From assembly GCA_019694435.1 (NCBI GenBank), contig JAIBBZ010000029.1, forward strand, positions 1-64,000: a stretch of DNA of 64,000 nt. The letters run 5' to 3'. Positions 17,352 to 26,182 of the stretch are shown here, one piece after another (the stretch's first letter is position 1; every line of letters begins with the position of its first letter). The notes beneath the pieces are model-generated. The model searched no databases. It was not told where the DNA came from and saw only the letters and a list, made by a program, of their open reading frames with translations. A program made the translations under genes and the position numbers. This stretch comes from Pirellulales bacterium (GTDB lineage Bacteria > Planctomycetota > Planctomycetia > Pirellulales > JAEUIK01).

Positions 17352-18488
17352 TCACGGCGTCAGCCGATCGGGATCGAAGATTGTCGCGCCGATGAAGCGC
17401 TGGCCCTGCGGCGCGGTGTGATAGTAATACACCACGACGACCTTACCGTCGGGGCGCTGCACGCTACGAGGATATCCCAGGTCGGTTCCGCCGCCGTCGT
17501 CGCGCAACGTGATTTCGGGGCTCCAGGTGTGCCCGCCGTCGCTGCTCAGGACGACGCGCATGCCAAACGGCTTGGCGCGCCGGCCGTAGGTCAGGCACAG
17601 TCGCCCATCGCGCAGGCGAATCAAGCTGGGCGGATTGCCGGTGCCGGTGTCGGCGACCGGCCGGCTGAGGTATTGCCAGGTGACGCCGTCGTCGACTGAC
17701 TCCCACGCATCGATCCAGCGAACCGGCCCGTCATGCACGCGCAGTGTCGTCACGTAATGAGCCGGCGCGAGCCTGGCTGTCGAGGGCATGATGGCAAAGC
17801 CCTGGGGCTCGGGGCCGATCCAGCCGCGGAGTTGCCATGTCTTGCCGCCGTCGGTGGTGCGCACGCAGACAGGCCGCCCTTCGCGCCGATTGGTGCGCCC
17901 GGCCGTGAGCCAGGCCGTGCACGTCGAGGCGCTCTCGACGATATAGTCGGTCCGCGCGGCGATGCCCGGTGTGTCGAGCTGCGGAAAACGAAAGGGACCT
18001 TCCCAGTTGTGCCCACGATCATACGAATAGTGAAACCGCGAGGGCCCTACGTGGACGTCGGTCATGCGCAGCGTGAGTGCAAAGTCTGGATGTGCGAAGT
18101 CGATGCCGCCGGGGCAATCGCGCAATTCGGGCTGCGGAACGTCGGGCGGGGCGATGCCATGCAGCGAGCTACCCGTCGGCACCAGGTCGCCCTGCGCCGC
18201 GGGATTCTCGATGGTCCACGTCGCGCCGCCGTCGAGGCTGCGTGCGAGCAGATGTTCCTCGGGTCGATCGTGGTCGATTGCGTGATAGCCCTCACCGTTG
18301 TCCTTGGCGTACCCGGCGCTGAAGCCGACGAGGATCTCGTCGCCCCAGGCCCAAAGTCCGTGATTGGCCGGCCAACCGCCGAAGCGTCCAGGCACGCGAT
18401 AGACGTCGACATGCTCGATCTCCGCGGCCGCCGCGTGCATGACGATCGCAACGTTACAAGCCCAGAACAGCAACCCGATCGCTCGCAT
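17352..18488 (-). CDS. Exported sialidase-fold (BNR/Asp-box repeat) protein
   Basis: This 378-residue protein starts at the ATG at 18488, which opens a clear signal peptide (MRAIGLLFWACNV up to AAAAE); the frame extends 23 codons upstream without one. At least five Asp-box motifs (S-x-D-x-G-x-T-W) are visible: LDGGATWT, YDRGHNWE, TDGGKTWQ, VDDGVTWQ and SDGGHTWS, spaced as in six-bladed propellers of the exo-alpha-sialidase superfamily. The substrate is not clear; in planctomycetes such proteins are often annotated as sialidases without proven activity. It converges with the protease gene 31 bases away. Confidence 0.88.
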   Translation of the reverse strand: MRAIGLLFWACNVAIVMHAAAAEIEHVDVYRVPGRFGGWPANHGLWAWGDEILVGFSAGYAKDNGEGYHAIDHDRPEEHLLARSLDGGATWTIENPAAQGDLVPTGSSLHGIAPPDVPQPELRDCPGGIDFAHPDFALTLRMTDVHVGPSRFHYSYDRGHNWEGPFRFPQLDTPGIAARTDYIVESASTCTAWLTAGRTNRREGRPVCVRTTDGGKTWQLRGWIGPEPQGFAIMPSTARLAPAHYVTTLRVHDGPVRWIDAWESVDDGVTWQYLSRPVADTGTGNPPSLIRLRDGRLCLTYGRRAKPFGMRVVLSSDGGHTWSPEITLRDDGGGTDLGYPRSVQRPDGKVVVVYYYHTAPQGQRFIGATIFDPDRLTP

Positions 18489-18600
18489 GATGGCTCCCAC
18501 TCCCCGCTGCCACGAAGGTGCCTTGCCCGGCTTCCGCCGGGCACGAATATAATGCATTGGCCCCTCACGGGCTGTTTCGCCTCACGAGACCGCGTCGCCG

Positions 18601-18813
18601 ATGGACACCAAGAGCACCTTGATCTCGGAGCGCGCGATCCGGTTGGTCGCCGAAGACAAGATCCGTGCGGCCATCGCCGATGGCGCATTCGACAATCTGC
18701 CCGGCCTCGGTCAGCCACACCCGATTTTCGACGAGCCGTACGATCCCCTGTGGTGGATCCGCCGCAAACTGCAGCAAGAGGTACTCAAGCTGCCGTCCGA
18801 GAGCGTTCGCTGA
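18601..18813 (+). CDS. DUF1992 domain protein (DnaJ-homologue-subfamily-C-28-like)
   Basis: This 70-residue protein is a minimal DUF1992 domain: SERAIRLVAEDKIRAAIADG, then the conserved FDNLPGLGQP and a WWIRRKL segment. The domain is found in DNAJC28 and in short bacterial proteins; its biochemical role is not established. Start at 18601; no strong ribosome-binding site is visible. The gene is divergent from the sialidase-like gene and converges with the DoxX gene. Confidence 0.85.
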   Translation: MDTKSTLISERAIRLVAEDKIRAAIADGAFDNLPGLGQPHPIFDEPYDPLWWIRRKLQQEVLKLPSESVR

Positions 18814-18854
18814 CGCGCGCACGCGCCGCTGATCCGTGCACGGCAGTCGCGCCG

Positions 18855-19286
18855 CTACGTGGCAATCCGCTCTTCGTGCAGCACGTTGCCGTCCATGCTC
18901 CAGGCCCCCGGCCCATTGGCGATGACGAACACCATCGCTCCCATCAACGCCAGGTTTTTCATGAACTGAATCGTCTGCGCCTGGCGAGCTTCGCCCTCCA
19001 TGGTCCAGAAGTCGTGGAACCAATAGGTGGCCAGGACCAGGAACACCAGCAGCAGAGCGGCACCGGCACGCGCCCGGTAGCCGGCGACCAGCGACGAGCC
19101 CCCGGCCAGCAAGAACACGATCGCCCCGGCGAGCAGCACGCGCGGAATGGGCACTCCCTCCTTCGCCATGGTCTCTGCGACGGCTGCGAAGTGCGGGATC
19201 TTGTTCCCGACGGCGCTGAGCAAAAAGATCATCGCCAACAGCGCGCGGCCCGCCAGCGACAGGGGGCCTCGAAGTCCATCAGGCAT
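18855..19286 (-). CDS. DoxX family membrane protein
   Basis: This 143-residue protein has four predicted membrane helices (about 8-25, 48-68, 72-92 and 108-125), the DoxX topology. The N-terminal half contains LLAMIFLLSAVGNKIPHF, close to the conserved first helix of the family, and the loop after helix 3 has YWFHDFW. GAGGA lies seven bases before the ATG. DoxX proteins are linked to redox or quinone-related functions in various bacteria, but the role here cannot be derived. Confidence 0.88.
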   Translation of the reverse strand: MPDGLRGPLSLAGRALLAMIFLLSAVGNKIPHFAAVAETMAKEGVPIPRVLLAGAIVFLLAGGSSLVAGYRARAGAALLLVFLVLATYWFHDFWTMEGEARQAQTIQFMKNLALMGAMVFVIANGPGAWSMDGNVLHEERIAT

Positions 19287-19365
19287 GGTGATTTCCTCGT
19301 CTCGATTTCGCTCCCAGCATCATACCTCACCGGTGGCAAACTTTGGTTCCGTGCGGCTCTCGCCA

Positions 19366-20037
19366 CTACTTCGTACGGTTGGGCTGGCGACTAGCGACCT
19401 GCCAGATTTCGCCGCTGTGCACCTCGAACGCCGTCAGCCACCCGCCGTAGCAGCAGCCCGTGTCGATGTCGATCAAATGGCCCAGGTCCAGGGGCCGCCC
19501 AGCCATCTGCGGGGTGTGGCCAACGACGGCGCGTTTTCCCGAGCAATGCCGCGTTGGTCGATAGTCGCGCAGCGACGTCCAGCGCAAGACGTCGGGCGGC
19601 TGCTGGTCGAGCGGCAGCTCTGCCACGTAGTTGCCGTGCACGAAGAAATGTTCGGCCGTCTCGTACCAGGCGCGGCAATTGCGCAGGAACTCGATCGCGG
19701 CGGCCGGAATATCTGCCACCTTGCCGCCGTAGGAATCGAGCGTCGCGCGGCCACCGATCGCCTCCCAATCGTCGACAGGCAGCAGCCCGTCGACGGCCAC
19801 GATCAGGGCCTCGTCGTGGTTGCCCAGCAGCGGCACCAGCCGGCACCGCTCGCCGAGCTGGATGAGCTGCTCGATCACTCCCCGGCTGTCGGGCCCGCGA
19901 TCCACGTAGTCGCCGAGCGTCACCACGGTGTCGCGCGGGGTCAGCGCTACGCGCGCGAGCAATTCGGCTAGTTCGTCGGCGCAGCCGTGAATGTCGCCGA
20001 CTGCAATCAACCGTCCGCGGTGCGCCTGCTTGTCCAT
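19366..20037 (-). CDS. Metallophosphoesterase, PrpA-like / symmetrical Ap4A hydrolase-like serine/threonine phosphatase
   Basis: The 223-residue protein has the calcineurin-type metal-binding motifs GDIHGC (14-19), GDYVDRG (42-48) and GNHD (73-76), then the later His in VHGN and the VVGHTP motif. This set marks the PPP family of bacterial phosphatases (PrpA/PrpB, ApaH relatives) with a two-metal centre. It could remove phosphate from Ser/Thr-phosphorylated proteins or cleave dinucleoside polyphosphates; the sequence alone does not decide. The first codons lie next to a short leader without a strong ribosome site. Confidence 0.9.
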   Translation of the reverse strand: MDKQAHRGRLIAVGDIHGCADELAELLARVALTPRDTVVTLGDYVDRGPDSRGVIEQLIQLGERCRLVPLLGNHDEALIVAVDGLLPVDDWEAIGGRATLDSYGGKVADIPAAAIEFLRNCRAWYETAEHFFVHGNYVAELPLDQQPPDVLRWTSLRDYRPTRHCSGKRAVVGHTPQMAGRPLDLGHLIDIDTGCCYGGWLTAFEVHSGEIWQVASRQPNRTK

Positions 20038-20108
20038 GGCGGCTCAGCATAACAGGCCGAGCACCCTCACTTGCGACGGCGTCGCCGCATATCGAGAGGT
20101 GCGGCCGT

Positions 20109-21944
20109 CTACGAGCCGTGCTCGTCGCGCAAACCCAAGCGAGTCAACCACCGCCCGCGCTGCGGCGTTTTGCCACTGACGTTCCCGGCGTCGGGGCCGG
20201 CCGGGTTGTTGCGTGGCAGCGACAGCTCCAACTCGCGCATTTTTTCCTCGAGTTCGGCTCGCTGGCGCGCGATCTTGGCCCGTTCCATCGAGAGATCGAT
20301 TTCGGCCTGGCGCAGCTTCTCTTCCCACGACTGCTGCAATTGCAGCAGTCGCTGGCGTTCCTGCCGCACGGCGTCGTCGGCGTCGATGGCCGCGGTCATG
20401 GCCGGATCGACCTTCGGCTGTGCGGCGATCTGCTTCAGTTGCTGCTGTAGTTGTTGAATCAGCCGATCTTTTTCGTTGACGACCTGGTCGGTCTGCCGGA
20501 TGGCCGCCTCGATCTTCAGCCGCTCTTGTACGTCGTCCTGGTCGCCCTCGTCGAAGTCCGATTCGAGCGCCGCCAGGAGCCTGCGCTTTTGCGACTCCCA
20601 ATCCATGGCCCCGCCGGTGTCGTCGGCCGCGCGCTGGGCCGGGCTCGACGAACCCCGGCTGCGTAGCTGCTGCTGCAGCTCGTCGCGCTCGGCGCGCAGA
20701 TCGTGAATATCCTCCATGGCCAGCTCGTAGCGCCGCCGCATCTCGCGCAAGGCCTCGTGGTCGGCGGGCGGCTGTGCCTCGGCTTCCCGGGCCGTGGCCT
20801 GAGTGGCGGTCAGTTCGTCGCGCAAACCCTGGACGAGCGTGGCGAGTTCGTGGAGCTCGCCCTGCAGTTGCGCGGTGCGTTGCCGTTCCGCGTCGAGCTC
20901 GTCTTGTTGCTGCGGCATGGCCTGGCGCAGCCTTTGCAGCTCTTGTTCGAGCTCGAGATTCTTGCCGCGCAGCGAGCTGAGTTCGCTGCGCCACGCTTCG
21001 GATGCGTCTTCGTCGCCGGCATCGGCCGCCGCGGCGAGCGTATGTTGTTCGAACTCCGTGACGGTCTGCAGAGCCGCGGACAGCTCGGCCTCGAGGGCCG
21101 CGTCGCGCAGCCGCAATTCCTCGAGGGCCGTGATGGTCTGTTCCAGCGCCTCGTGCTCGCGCGACGCCTGATCGCGCAAGGCCTGCTGCTCTTGTTGCGC
21201 CTCGGAGAGTCGCGTCAGCAGCTCGCCCTGGGCGGACTTGGCCAGCTCTTCCAACTGCTCGCGCTGCCGGTCGATCTCTTCGAGCTGCCGTGACTTTTGT
21301 TCGCGCAGCTCGCGGGCAATTCGCCGCCGCTGCTCGCGGGTTTCGCCGTCGAGTTCGTCGAGCCGCTCCTGGCGCTCGTCGAGTTCGGCTTGTCGCTCGG
21401 CCAATCGTTTGCGTTGGCGCGCCAACTCGGCCTGCGCGAGCTCGTATTCCTGTTGCGCAGCGGCAAGTTCGGCCCGTTGCGATTTGAGCTCGTTCTGGGC
21501 ATCGGCCAACCGTGCTTCGCGTTCGTCGAGCGCTTGGACGCGCTGGTCGAGCTGCGCGCTGAATTCTTCGAGTTGTTCGGCACGCTCGACGAGGCGTTGC
21601 TGCAAGCCCTGCTGCTCGACGGTCAACGCATCGCGGACCTCGGTCAGGGCGCTCCGCTCGAGTGACAGCTCGGCCTCGCGCGCGGCGAGACGTTCGGCTT
21701 GTTCGCGCAGGGCCTCGGCCTGGCTGTCGTGTTCGGCCCGCGTGGCGGCAATCTGCGCCTGCTCGCGCTGCAATTCGTCGAGCAAGGCATCAAAGCGTTG
21801 CGACAGCTCGCCTTCGAAGCGCGCCATTCGCTCTTGTTGGCTTTGCAAGAAAGAAGCGGTCCGCGCGCGCTGTTCCGCCAGGGCCTGGTTGAACAAGTCA
21901 TCCCAAGCGGCGGGGGATTCAGAGGACGTGTGCGGCTCATCCAT
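20109..21944 (-). CDS. Large coiled-coil protein of unknown function
   Basis: This 611-residue protein is dominated by heptad-repeat helices rich in Glu, Gln, Arg, Leu and Ala from about residue 20 to 420 and again at about 470-585. The two parts are separated by a short Ser/Gly/Asp-rich break. There is no signal peptide, membrane helix or enzymatic motif. Such a composition indicates a long rod, possibly oligomeric, in the cytoplasm. The C-terminal 30 residues are basic and Pro/Gly-rich (RGRWLTRLGLRDEHGS). It might be a scaffold, cytoskeletal or chromosome-associated protein, but sequence similarity alone cannot support this since coiled coils match many families. No partner gene is close. 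Confidence 0.75.
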   Translation of the reverse strand: MDEPHTSSESPAAWDDLFNQALAEQRARTASFLQSQQERMARFEGELSQRFDALLDELQREQAQIAATRAEHDSQAEALREQAERLAAREAELSLERSALTEVRDALTVEQQGLQQRLVERAEQLEEFSAQLDQRVQALDEREARLADAQNELKSQRAELAAAQQEYELAQAELARQRKRLAERQAELDERQERLDELDGETREQRRRIARELREQKSRQLEEIDRQREQLEELAKSAQGELLTRLSEAQQEQQALRDQASREHEALEQTITALEELRLRDAALEAELSAALQTVTEFEQHTLAAAADAGDEDASEAWRSELSSLRGKNLELEQELQRLRQAMPQQQDELDAERQRTAQLQGELHELATLVQGLRDELTATQATAREAEAQPPADHEALREMRRRYELAMEDIHDLRAERDELQQQLRSRGSSSPAQRAADDTGGAMDWESQKRRLLAALESDFDEGDQDDVQERLKIEAAIRQTDQVVNEKDRLIQQLQQQLKQIAAQPKVDPAMTAAIDADDAVRQERQRLLQLQQSWEEKLRQAEIDLSMERAKIARQRAELEEKMRELELSLPRNNPAGPDAGNVSGKTPQRGRWLTRLGLRDEHGS

Positions 21945-22197
21945 GGTGACGATCGAGCGGGCGTAGGGCAGCGCAGGCGCGCAAGTCGAAGCAACACGAT
22001 CGCTTTCGCCCGCCGCCGGGACGTGGGCGCAGCGCCGCCGTGTTGAACAACCGCTACGTTCTCATAGGTCAGCAAAAGGGCAGGGTCAAACGACTGTTGC
22101 GGATATACCGGTCAGACGGCCGGCGTCCGCAAAGACAGGAAAAACCGCACACGCACACGCCGCGCGTGCCCTCGGCGCCGCCCAGCGACCCGGCTCT

Positions 22198-23160
22198 CTA
22201 CCAGCCCAATTCGCGGCGGTTGACCACGTGCTCCGGCCGGCCTCCGGCGAGGCACGCCACGACGGCCGCCGTCGCGCGGCGACGCAAATCGGCGATCGCT
22301 TCGGTCGAGGCGAACGCCGCGTGCGGCGTGACGATCACGCGCGGGTCGTTCCACGGCGGCTGACTCAATTCGGGCGGCTCGGGGTCTTGCACATCGAGCG
22401 CCGCGCCGGCAATTTGGCCCGCGGCCAGGGCGGCAGCCAGTGCCGCATGATCGACCAGCCCACCGCGCGCGGTATTCAACAGGCAGGCCTCGGGCTTTAG
22501 CTTTGCGAGCGCGGCGGCATCGATGAGTTGCCGGCTGGCCGGCGTCAGGGGCAGGTGCAGCGACACGAAATCGCTCGCCTGGAGCAACTCGTCGAGCGGC
22601 AACCAGGCGACGCCGGGCACTTCGCGTCGCGTGCGGCTCGTGCCGACGATCCGCAATCCCAAGGCCGCGGCGCGCGGCACGACTGCCTGGCCAATCGTGC
22701 CCAGGCCGACGATGCCCAAGGTTTGTCCCGCGATGCGCCGTAGCGGAAATCCGGCTTGCAGGTCGTAGCGACCCGACTTGGTTTCGCGGTGGTAAAACGC
22801 CACGCGCCGGGCCAGCGCCAGCAACAAGGCCAGGGTATGTTCGGCGACCTCGATCGCGCAGTAATCGGGCACGTTGGTCACCGGGATGCCCCGCCGGGTC
22901 GCGGCGGCGACGTCGATATTGTCCAGTCCAATGCCCAGCCGCGCGACGATGCGGCAATGGACGGCCGCGTCAATCACCTCGGCCGGCACGCGCATCCAGG
23001 TCGTCATGATCGCGTCGGCCTGTGGGGCCAAGGCGCGGATCGCATCGACCGAGCGCTGGGGCGCCACGATGAGTTCGGCATCGATCGCTGCCAGGGCCGC
23101 TCGTTCGATCTCCAGATCGGGCCAGGCATAGTCGGTCAGAAGCACCCGGTAGCGTGCCAA
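22198..23160 (-). CDS. D-2-hydroxyacid dehydrogenase (CtBP/SerA-like)
   Basis: This is a 320-residue NAD-dependent dehydrogenase. I start at the TTG at 23160: AAAGGA lies 9 bases upstream and the protein then begins LARYRVLLTDYAWPD, as family members do. ATG starts further upstream have no ribosome site. The Rossmann motif is GLGTIGQ. The catalytic Arg is in NTARGGLVD, the Glu in DVQDPEPPE and the His in VTPHAAF, the usual Arg/Glu/His set. The substrate specificity (phosphoglycerate, glyoxylate or another 2-oxoacid) is not readable. The gene is divergent from the M29 aminopeptidase. Confidence 0.92.
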   Translation of the reverse strand: MARYRVLLTDYAWPDLEIERAALAAIDAELIVAPQRSVDAIRALAPQADAIMTTWMRVPAEVIDAAVHCRIVARLGIGLDNIDVAAATRRGIPVTNVPDYCAIEVAEHTLALLLALARRVAFYHRETKSGRYDLQAGFPLRRIAGQTLGIVGLGTIGQAVVPRAAALGLRIVGTSRTRREVPGVAWLPLDELLQASDFVSLHLPLTPASRQLIDAAALAKLKPEACLLNTARGGLVDHAALAAALAAGQIAGAALDVQDPEPPELSQPPWNDPRVIVTPHAAFASTEAIADLRRRATAAVVACLAGGRPEHVVNRRELGW

Positions 23161-23317
23161 GCGAACTTTTCCTTTGCGAGGTGGAGCGACTCGTTGCCTC
23201 CCGGCCATCACCGCTGGCCGCGGCAGCGAGCGCGCCCTATCATGCCACCCGTGGCGGCGCCGCGATAGCGGCGCTGCGTCGCGTGAGATTCGTGCAGCAT
23301 TCCCGAGGTAGACTCCG

Positions 23318-24436
23318 ATGGCGAACGATCCCCGCATCGCGCGGCTCGCGGAAATCTTGATCGATCACAGTTGCCAGTTGCAGTCCGGCCAGCGCGTGTT
23401 GATCGAGGCGTTCGACCTGCCGGAACCGTCGATCGTCTGCAGCCTGGTCGAGCTGGCCGCCGCGCGCGGGGCCTTGCCCTTGGTATCGCTGAAGAACACG
23501 GCCGTGCTGCGAGCCATGTACCGGTCCGGAACCGCCGAGAGCCTGCAGTTGGCCGGCGAAATCGAACGGGCTCGGATGGAGCGGATGACTGCCTACATCG
23601 GTATCCGCGGCTCGTCGAACAGCAGCCAGTTTGCCGACGTGCCGCTGAGCCAGATGGACCTGTACCAAAAACACTGGTGGCAGCCGGTGCACAGCGAGGT
23701 GCGGGTGCCGAAGACGAATTGGGTGGTGCTGCGTTGGCCGACCGATTCGTTCGCCCAGGCGGCCGACATGAGCACCGATGCCTTTACGAACTTTTTCTTC
23801 GACGTCTGCACGGCCGATTACGCGCAAATGGCCCGCGACCAGGAGCCGCTGGTCCAACGGATGCTCGCCGCGCGGCAGGTGCGCATCACGGGGCCCGGCA
23901 CCGAGCTGGAGTTTTCGATTGCCGGCATCGACGTCCGGCCCTGCTTCGGACAGCGCAATATTCCCGACGGCGAGGTGTTTACGGCCCCGGTGCGCGACAG
24001 CGTCAACGGCCGGATCCGCTATAACGCGCCCTCGCGCTACCAAGGCACGATTTTCGATGGCATCGAGTTCGAATTCGAGCGGGGCAAGATCGTCCGCGCT
24101 GCGGCCGGGTCGGCCACGACCCAGCTCAACCAGATTCTCGACGCCGACGAAGGGGCGCGGTACATCGGCGAATGGTCCCTGGGCTGCAACAACCGCGTAC
24201 GCCGGCCAATGCTCGATACGTTGTTCGACGAAAAGATCGGTGGCTCGATGCACCTGACGCCGGGCAATGCCTACGAAGAATGCGACAATGGCAATCGCAG
24301 CCGCGTGCATTGGGACCTCGTGCTGATCCAGACGCCCGAATACGGCGGCGGCGAAATCTACTTCGACGGCGAATTACTGCGCAAAGACGGGCGCTTCGTC
24401 CCTACCGACCTGGCCGGGCTCAATGTCGGGCTCTGA
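23318..24436 (+). CDS. Aminopeptidase, M29 (AmpS / aminopeptidase T) family
   Basis: The 372-residue protein resembles the M29 aminopeptidases, dimetal enzymes cleaving N-terminal residues. Segments typical of the family include VLRWPTDSFAQAADM, the central IPDGEVFTAP and the late HLTPGNAYEECDNGNRSRVHWDL. They carry Glu, His and Asp residues in the usual ligand positions. GAGGTAG lies about ten bases before the ATG at 23318. It is probably cytoplasmic, as no signal peptide is seen. It ends about 100 bases from a tiny convergent membrane-protein gene. Confidence 0.93.
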   Translation: MANDPRIARLAEILIDHSCQLQSGQRVLIEAFDLPEPSIVCSLVELAAARGALPLVSLKNTAVLRAMYRSGTAESLQLAGEIERARMERMTAYIGIRGSSNSSQFADVPLSQMDLYQKHWWQPVHSEVRVPKTNWVVLRWPTDSFAQAADMSTDAFTNFFFDVCTADYAQMARDQEPLVQRMLAARQVRITGPGTELEFSIAGIDVRPCFGQRNIPDGEVFTAPVRDSVNGRIRYNAPSRYQGTIFDGIEFEFERGKIVRAAAGSATTQLNQILDADEGARYIGEWSLGCNNRVRRPMLDTLFDEKIGGSMHLTPGNAYEECDNGNRSRVHWDLVLIQTPEYGGGEIYFDGELLRKDGRFVPTDLAGLNVGL

Positions 24437-24539
24437 GCTCAGCATCCGGCTGGAATTCGACCCGGCCTGCGAGTCGACGGTGGGACCGCGCTGGCCGCGC
24501 GGCGAACTGCATGCGCCGCGTTCAACTCCAACGAGGAGT

Positions 24540-24644
24540 TCAACTCAGGCGAGGTGGCTGCGCATCGCCACGCGGGCGAACCGCAAACAAGATGGCCACG
24601 ATCACCAGCAGGATCGTGCCGATGGCCAATTCGAGGTAGGTCAT
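24540..24644 (-). CDS. 34-residue single-span membrane protein, unknown
   Basis: The ATG at 24644 follows AGAGGTGATCC, a near-perfect ribosome-binding site at normal spacing. The peptide begins MTYLELAIGTILLVIVAILF, a single membrane helix, followed by a short basic and Pro-containing tail (AVRPRGDAQPPRLS) and a TGA stop. The good start signal plus an uninterrupted hydrophobic helix make chance unlikely, but this is too small to be certain. Topology by the positive-inside rule would be N-out, C-in. The stop lies in a short hairpin (AACTCC/GGAGTT). I know no named family for it. Confidence 0.65.
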   Translation of the reverse strand: MTYLELAIGTILLVIVAILFAVRPRGDAQPPRLS

Positions 24645-24835
24645 GGATCACCTCTGGCCGGCATCACGAAGGCCTGGCCGAAATACGAGGCGGCACCGAA
24701 GGTGCATCCATGCCGACAATTCCCCCCACCACCGGTATTCTATCGCTGGCAAGGCACTGCTAGCAACCCGGCTGCGCCCGCGCCGAGGCACCGGCACCCC
24801 AAAAACACCCACGTGCTGGGAATTAAATCCGGCGT

Positions 24836-25921
24836 TTAGCGCACGTCTTCCATAAACCGCAAGAAGCGCGCTTCGAGCAGCCGAAGATTGTCGCCGAATT
24901 CGGCCTGAAAATCGGCCAGGCGATCCGTATCGGGATAGTTGGCAAACGGTTCCCGGGCCGCCGTCCGCTGCAGATAGGCCGTATACGATCGCGGTAATTG
25001 CTCGACCAGGAAGAACGTCAATGCCCAGGACTCGGCATACGCCCGTTGCGGCTGCGACTCGAACAAATCGTCACGGCTGAGCAGTTCGACGAGCAGGCCC
25101 GGGGGACGGGTCGCCAGCCCCTCGCGAAAATCGGCCAGCCGCTGCTGGTTGATCCGGTCCTGCACGGCCTTGTAGTGCCGCGAATTCCAGACACCCCGGG
25201 CCTCGAACAAGGTGCCCAGGCCTTCGGCGAGCCAGCGCGGCGTGACTCCGAACCGGCTGTGCACCCCGGTGTTGAAGGCAGTCTGGTGCGAAGCCTCGTG
25301 GATGATCGTGTCGGCGTTGGTCGCCCAATCCTGCGCGCCGCCCTTGCCGCTGGTCACGTCGTACAGCGTGATGCGATTGGTCTTCGGCGAGTAGTAGCCC
25401 AGGACATTCGGGCTCAACCTTGGACCATCGGCGGCGGCATAGCGGAGGAAATCTTCGTGGCGCGGCCAGACGATCGCCACGAGGGGAAAGCGCGGCTCGT
25501 GCAGTTTCAGCCCCCGCACGCCGAAATAATGGACGAACTCGCGATACAAGTCTTCGAACCGTGTGCTCCACAGGTCGCGCTGCCCGCGCGGATGGGCGAC
25601 CAGGTAGTGCCCTGTGCCTGTCACCTCGAATGACTTGCCCAGCTCGCCAGCCAGTTGGCTGCGCACCTCGCCGGCCGAATAGCCGACAAACTCCGGGTTG
25701 GTTTTGCGCAGATCGGTGGCCGCCCGCGGATCGAGCTCGCACAAACGCCCGTCGCGCAGCAGCATGACGGCTTCGCTCTTCGACCAGAGCAACGGCATCC
25801 CTTCGAGCGACTGTCCCCGCACGCTCAACTGGATCATGTATTGCAAGCGTGCATCGGCCGCAGACGCGGACTGCGCGACAAGACAGATCAAGGTCAAGAC
25901 CAGCCAGCGAAATCCGCTCAT
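24836..25921 (-). CDS. Exported gluzincin-type metalloprotease-like protein (DUF1570 type)
   Basis: This 361-residue protein starts at the ATG at 25921, with GGGAGC upstream; the frame is open 151 codons further but that part lacks coding character. A signal peptide (1-21, QSASA) is followed by an N-terminal region (25-140). The zinc motif HEASH (208-212) is present, with the third ligand Glu likely in WLAEGLG (E233). This matches the gluzincin pattern HExxH-x(18-25)-E of the DUF1570 family of exported planctomycete proteins. Its substrate is unknown. It is divergent from the gene at 26183 and is a possible distant relative of the metalloprotease-like gene at 34492. Confidence 0.85.
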   Translation of the reverse strand: MSGFRWLVLTLICLVAQSASAADARLQYMIQLSVRGQSLEGMPLLWSKSEAVMLLRDGRLCELDPRAATDLRKTNPEFVGYSAGEVRSQLAGELGKSFEVTGTGHYLVAHPRGQRDLWSTRFEDLYREFVHYFGVRGLKLHEPRFPLVAIVWPRHEDFLRYAAADGPRLSPNVLGYYSPKTNRITLYDVTSGKGGAQDWATNADTIIHEASHQTAFNTGVHSRFGVTPRWLAEGLGTLFEARGVWNSRHYKAVQDRINQQRLADFREGLATRPPGLLVELLSRDDLFESQPQRAYAESWALTFFLVEQLPRSYTAYLQRTAAREPFANYPDTDRLADFQAEFGDNLRLLEARFLRFMEDVR

Positions 25922-26182
25922 CGCACGTTGCTCCCATGCGTAGCAGGGGGGAAGGCTCGTCCAAGCCTGACCGCCGTCTGCCACCGAAAATCTAGCTTGC
26001 CCGCGCCCGGTAAATTCCCGAGCTACGGTCGTGATGCGAAAAGGCAACGCGCCGCGCACGAATTCGCGATTCAAGCCGGATACCGCCTTGCTGGAGACCG
26101 CCCGCCGCGAGCCGTAGAATGACGGGCAGGCAGCCGTCTTTGAGCGGCGCCTGAATTTCATTCCGCACCGAGGTTTCGCGCC

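Noticed and set aside
22112..22957. Minus-strand open frame of 281 codons within the hydroxyacid dehydrogenase gene
   Set aside because: It is a same-strand frame shadow of the dehydrogenase, which carries the Rossmann motif and catalytic residues.
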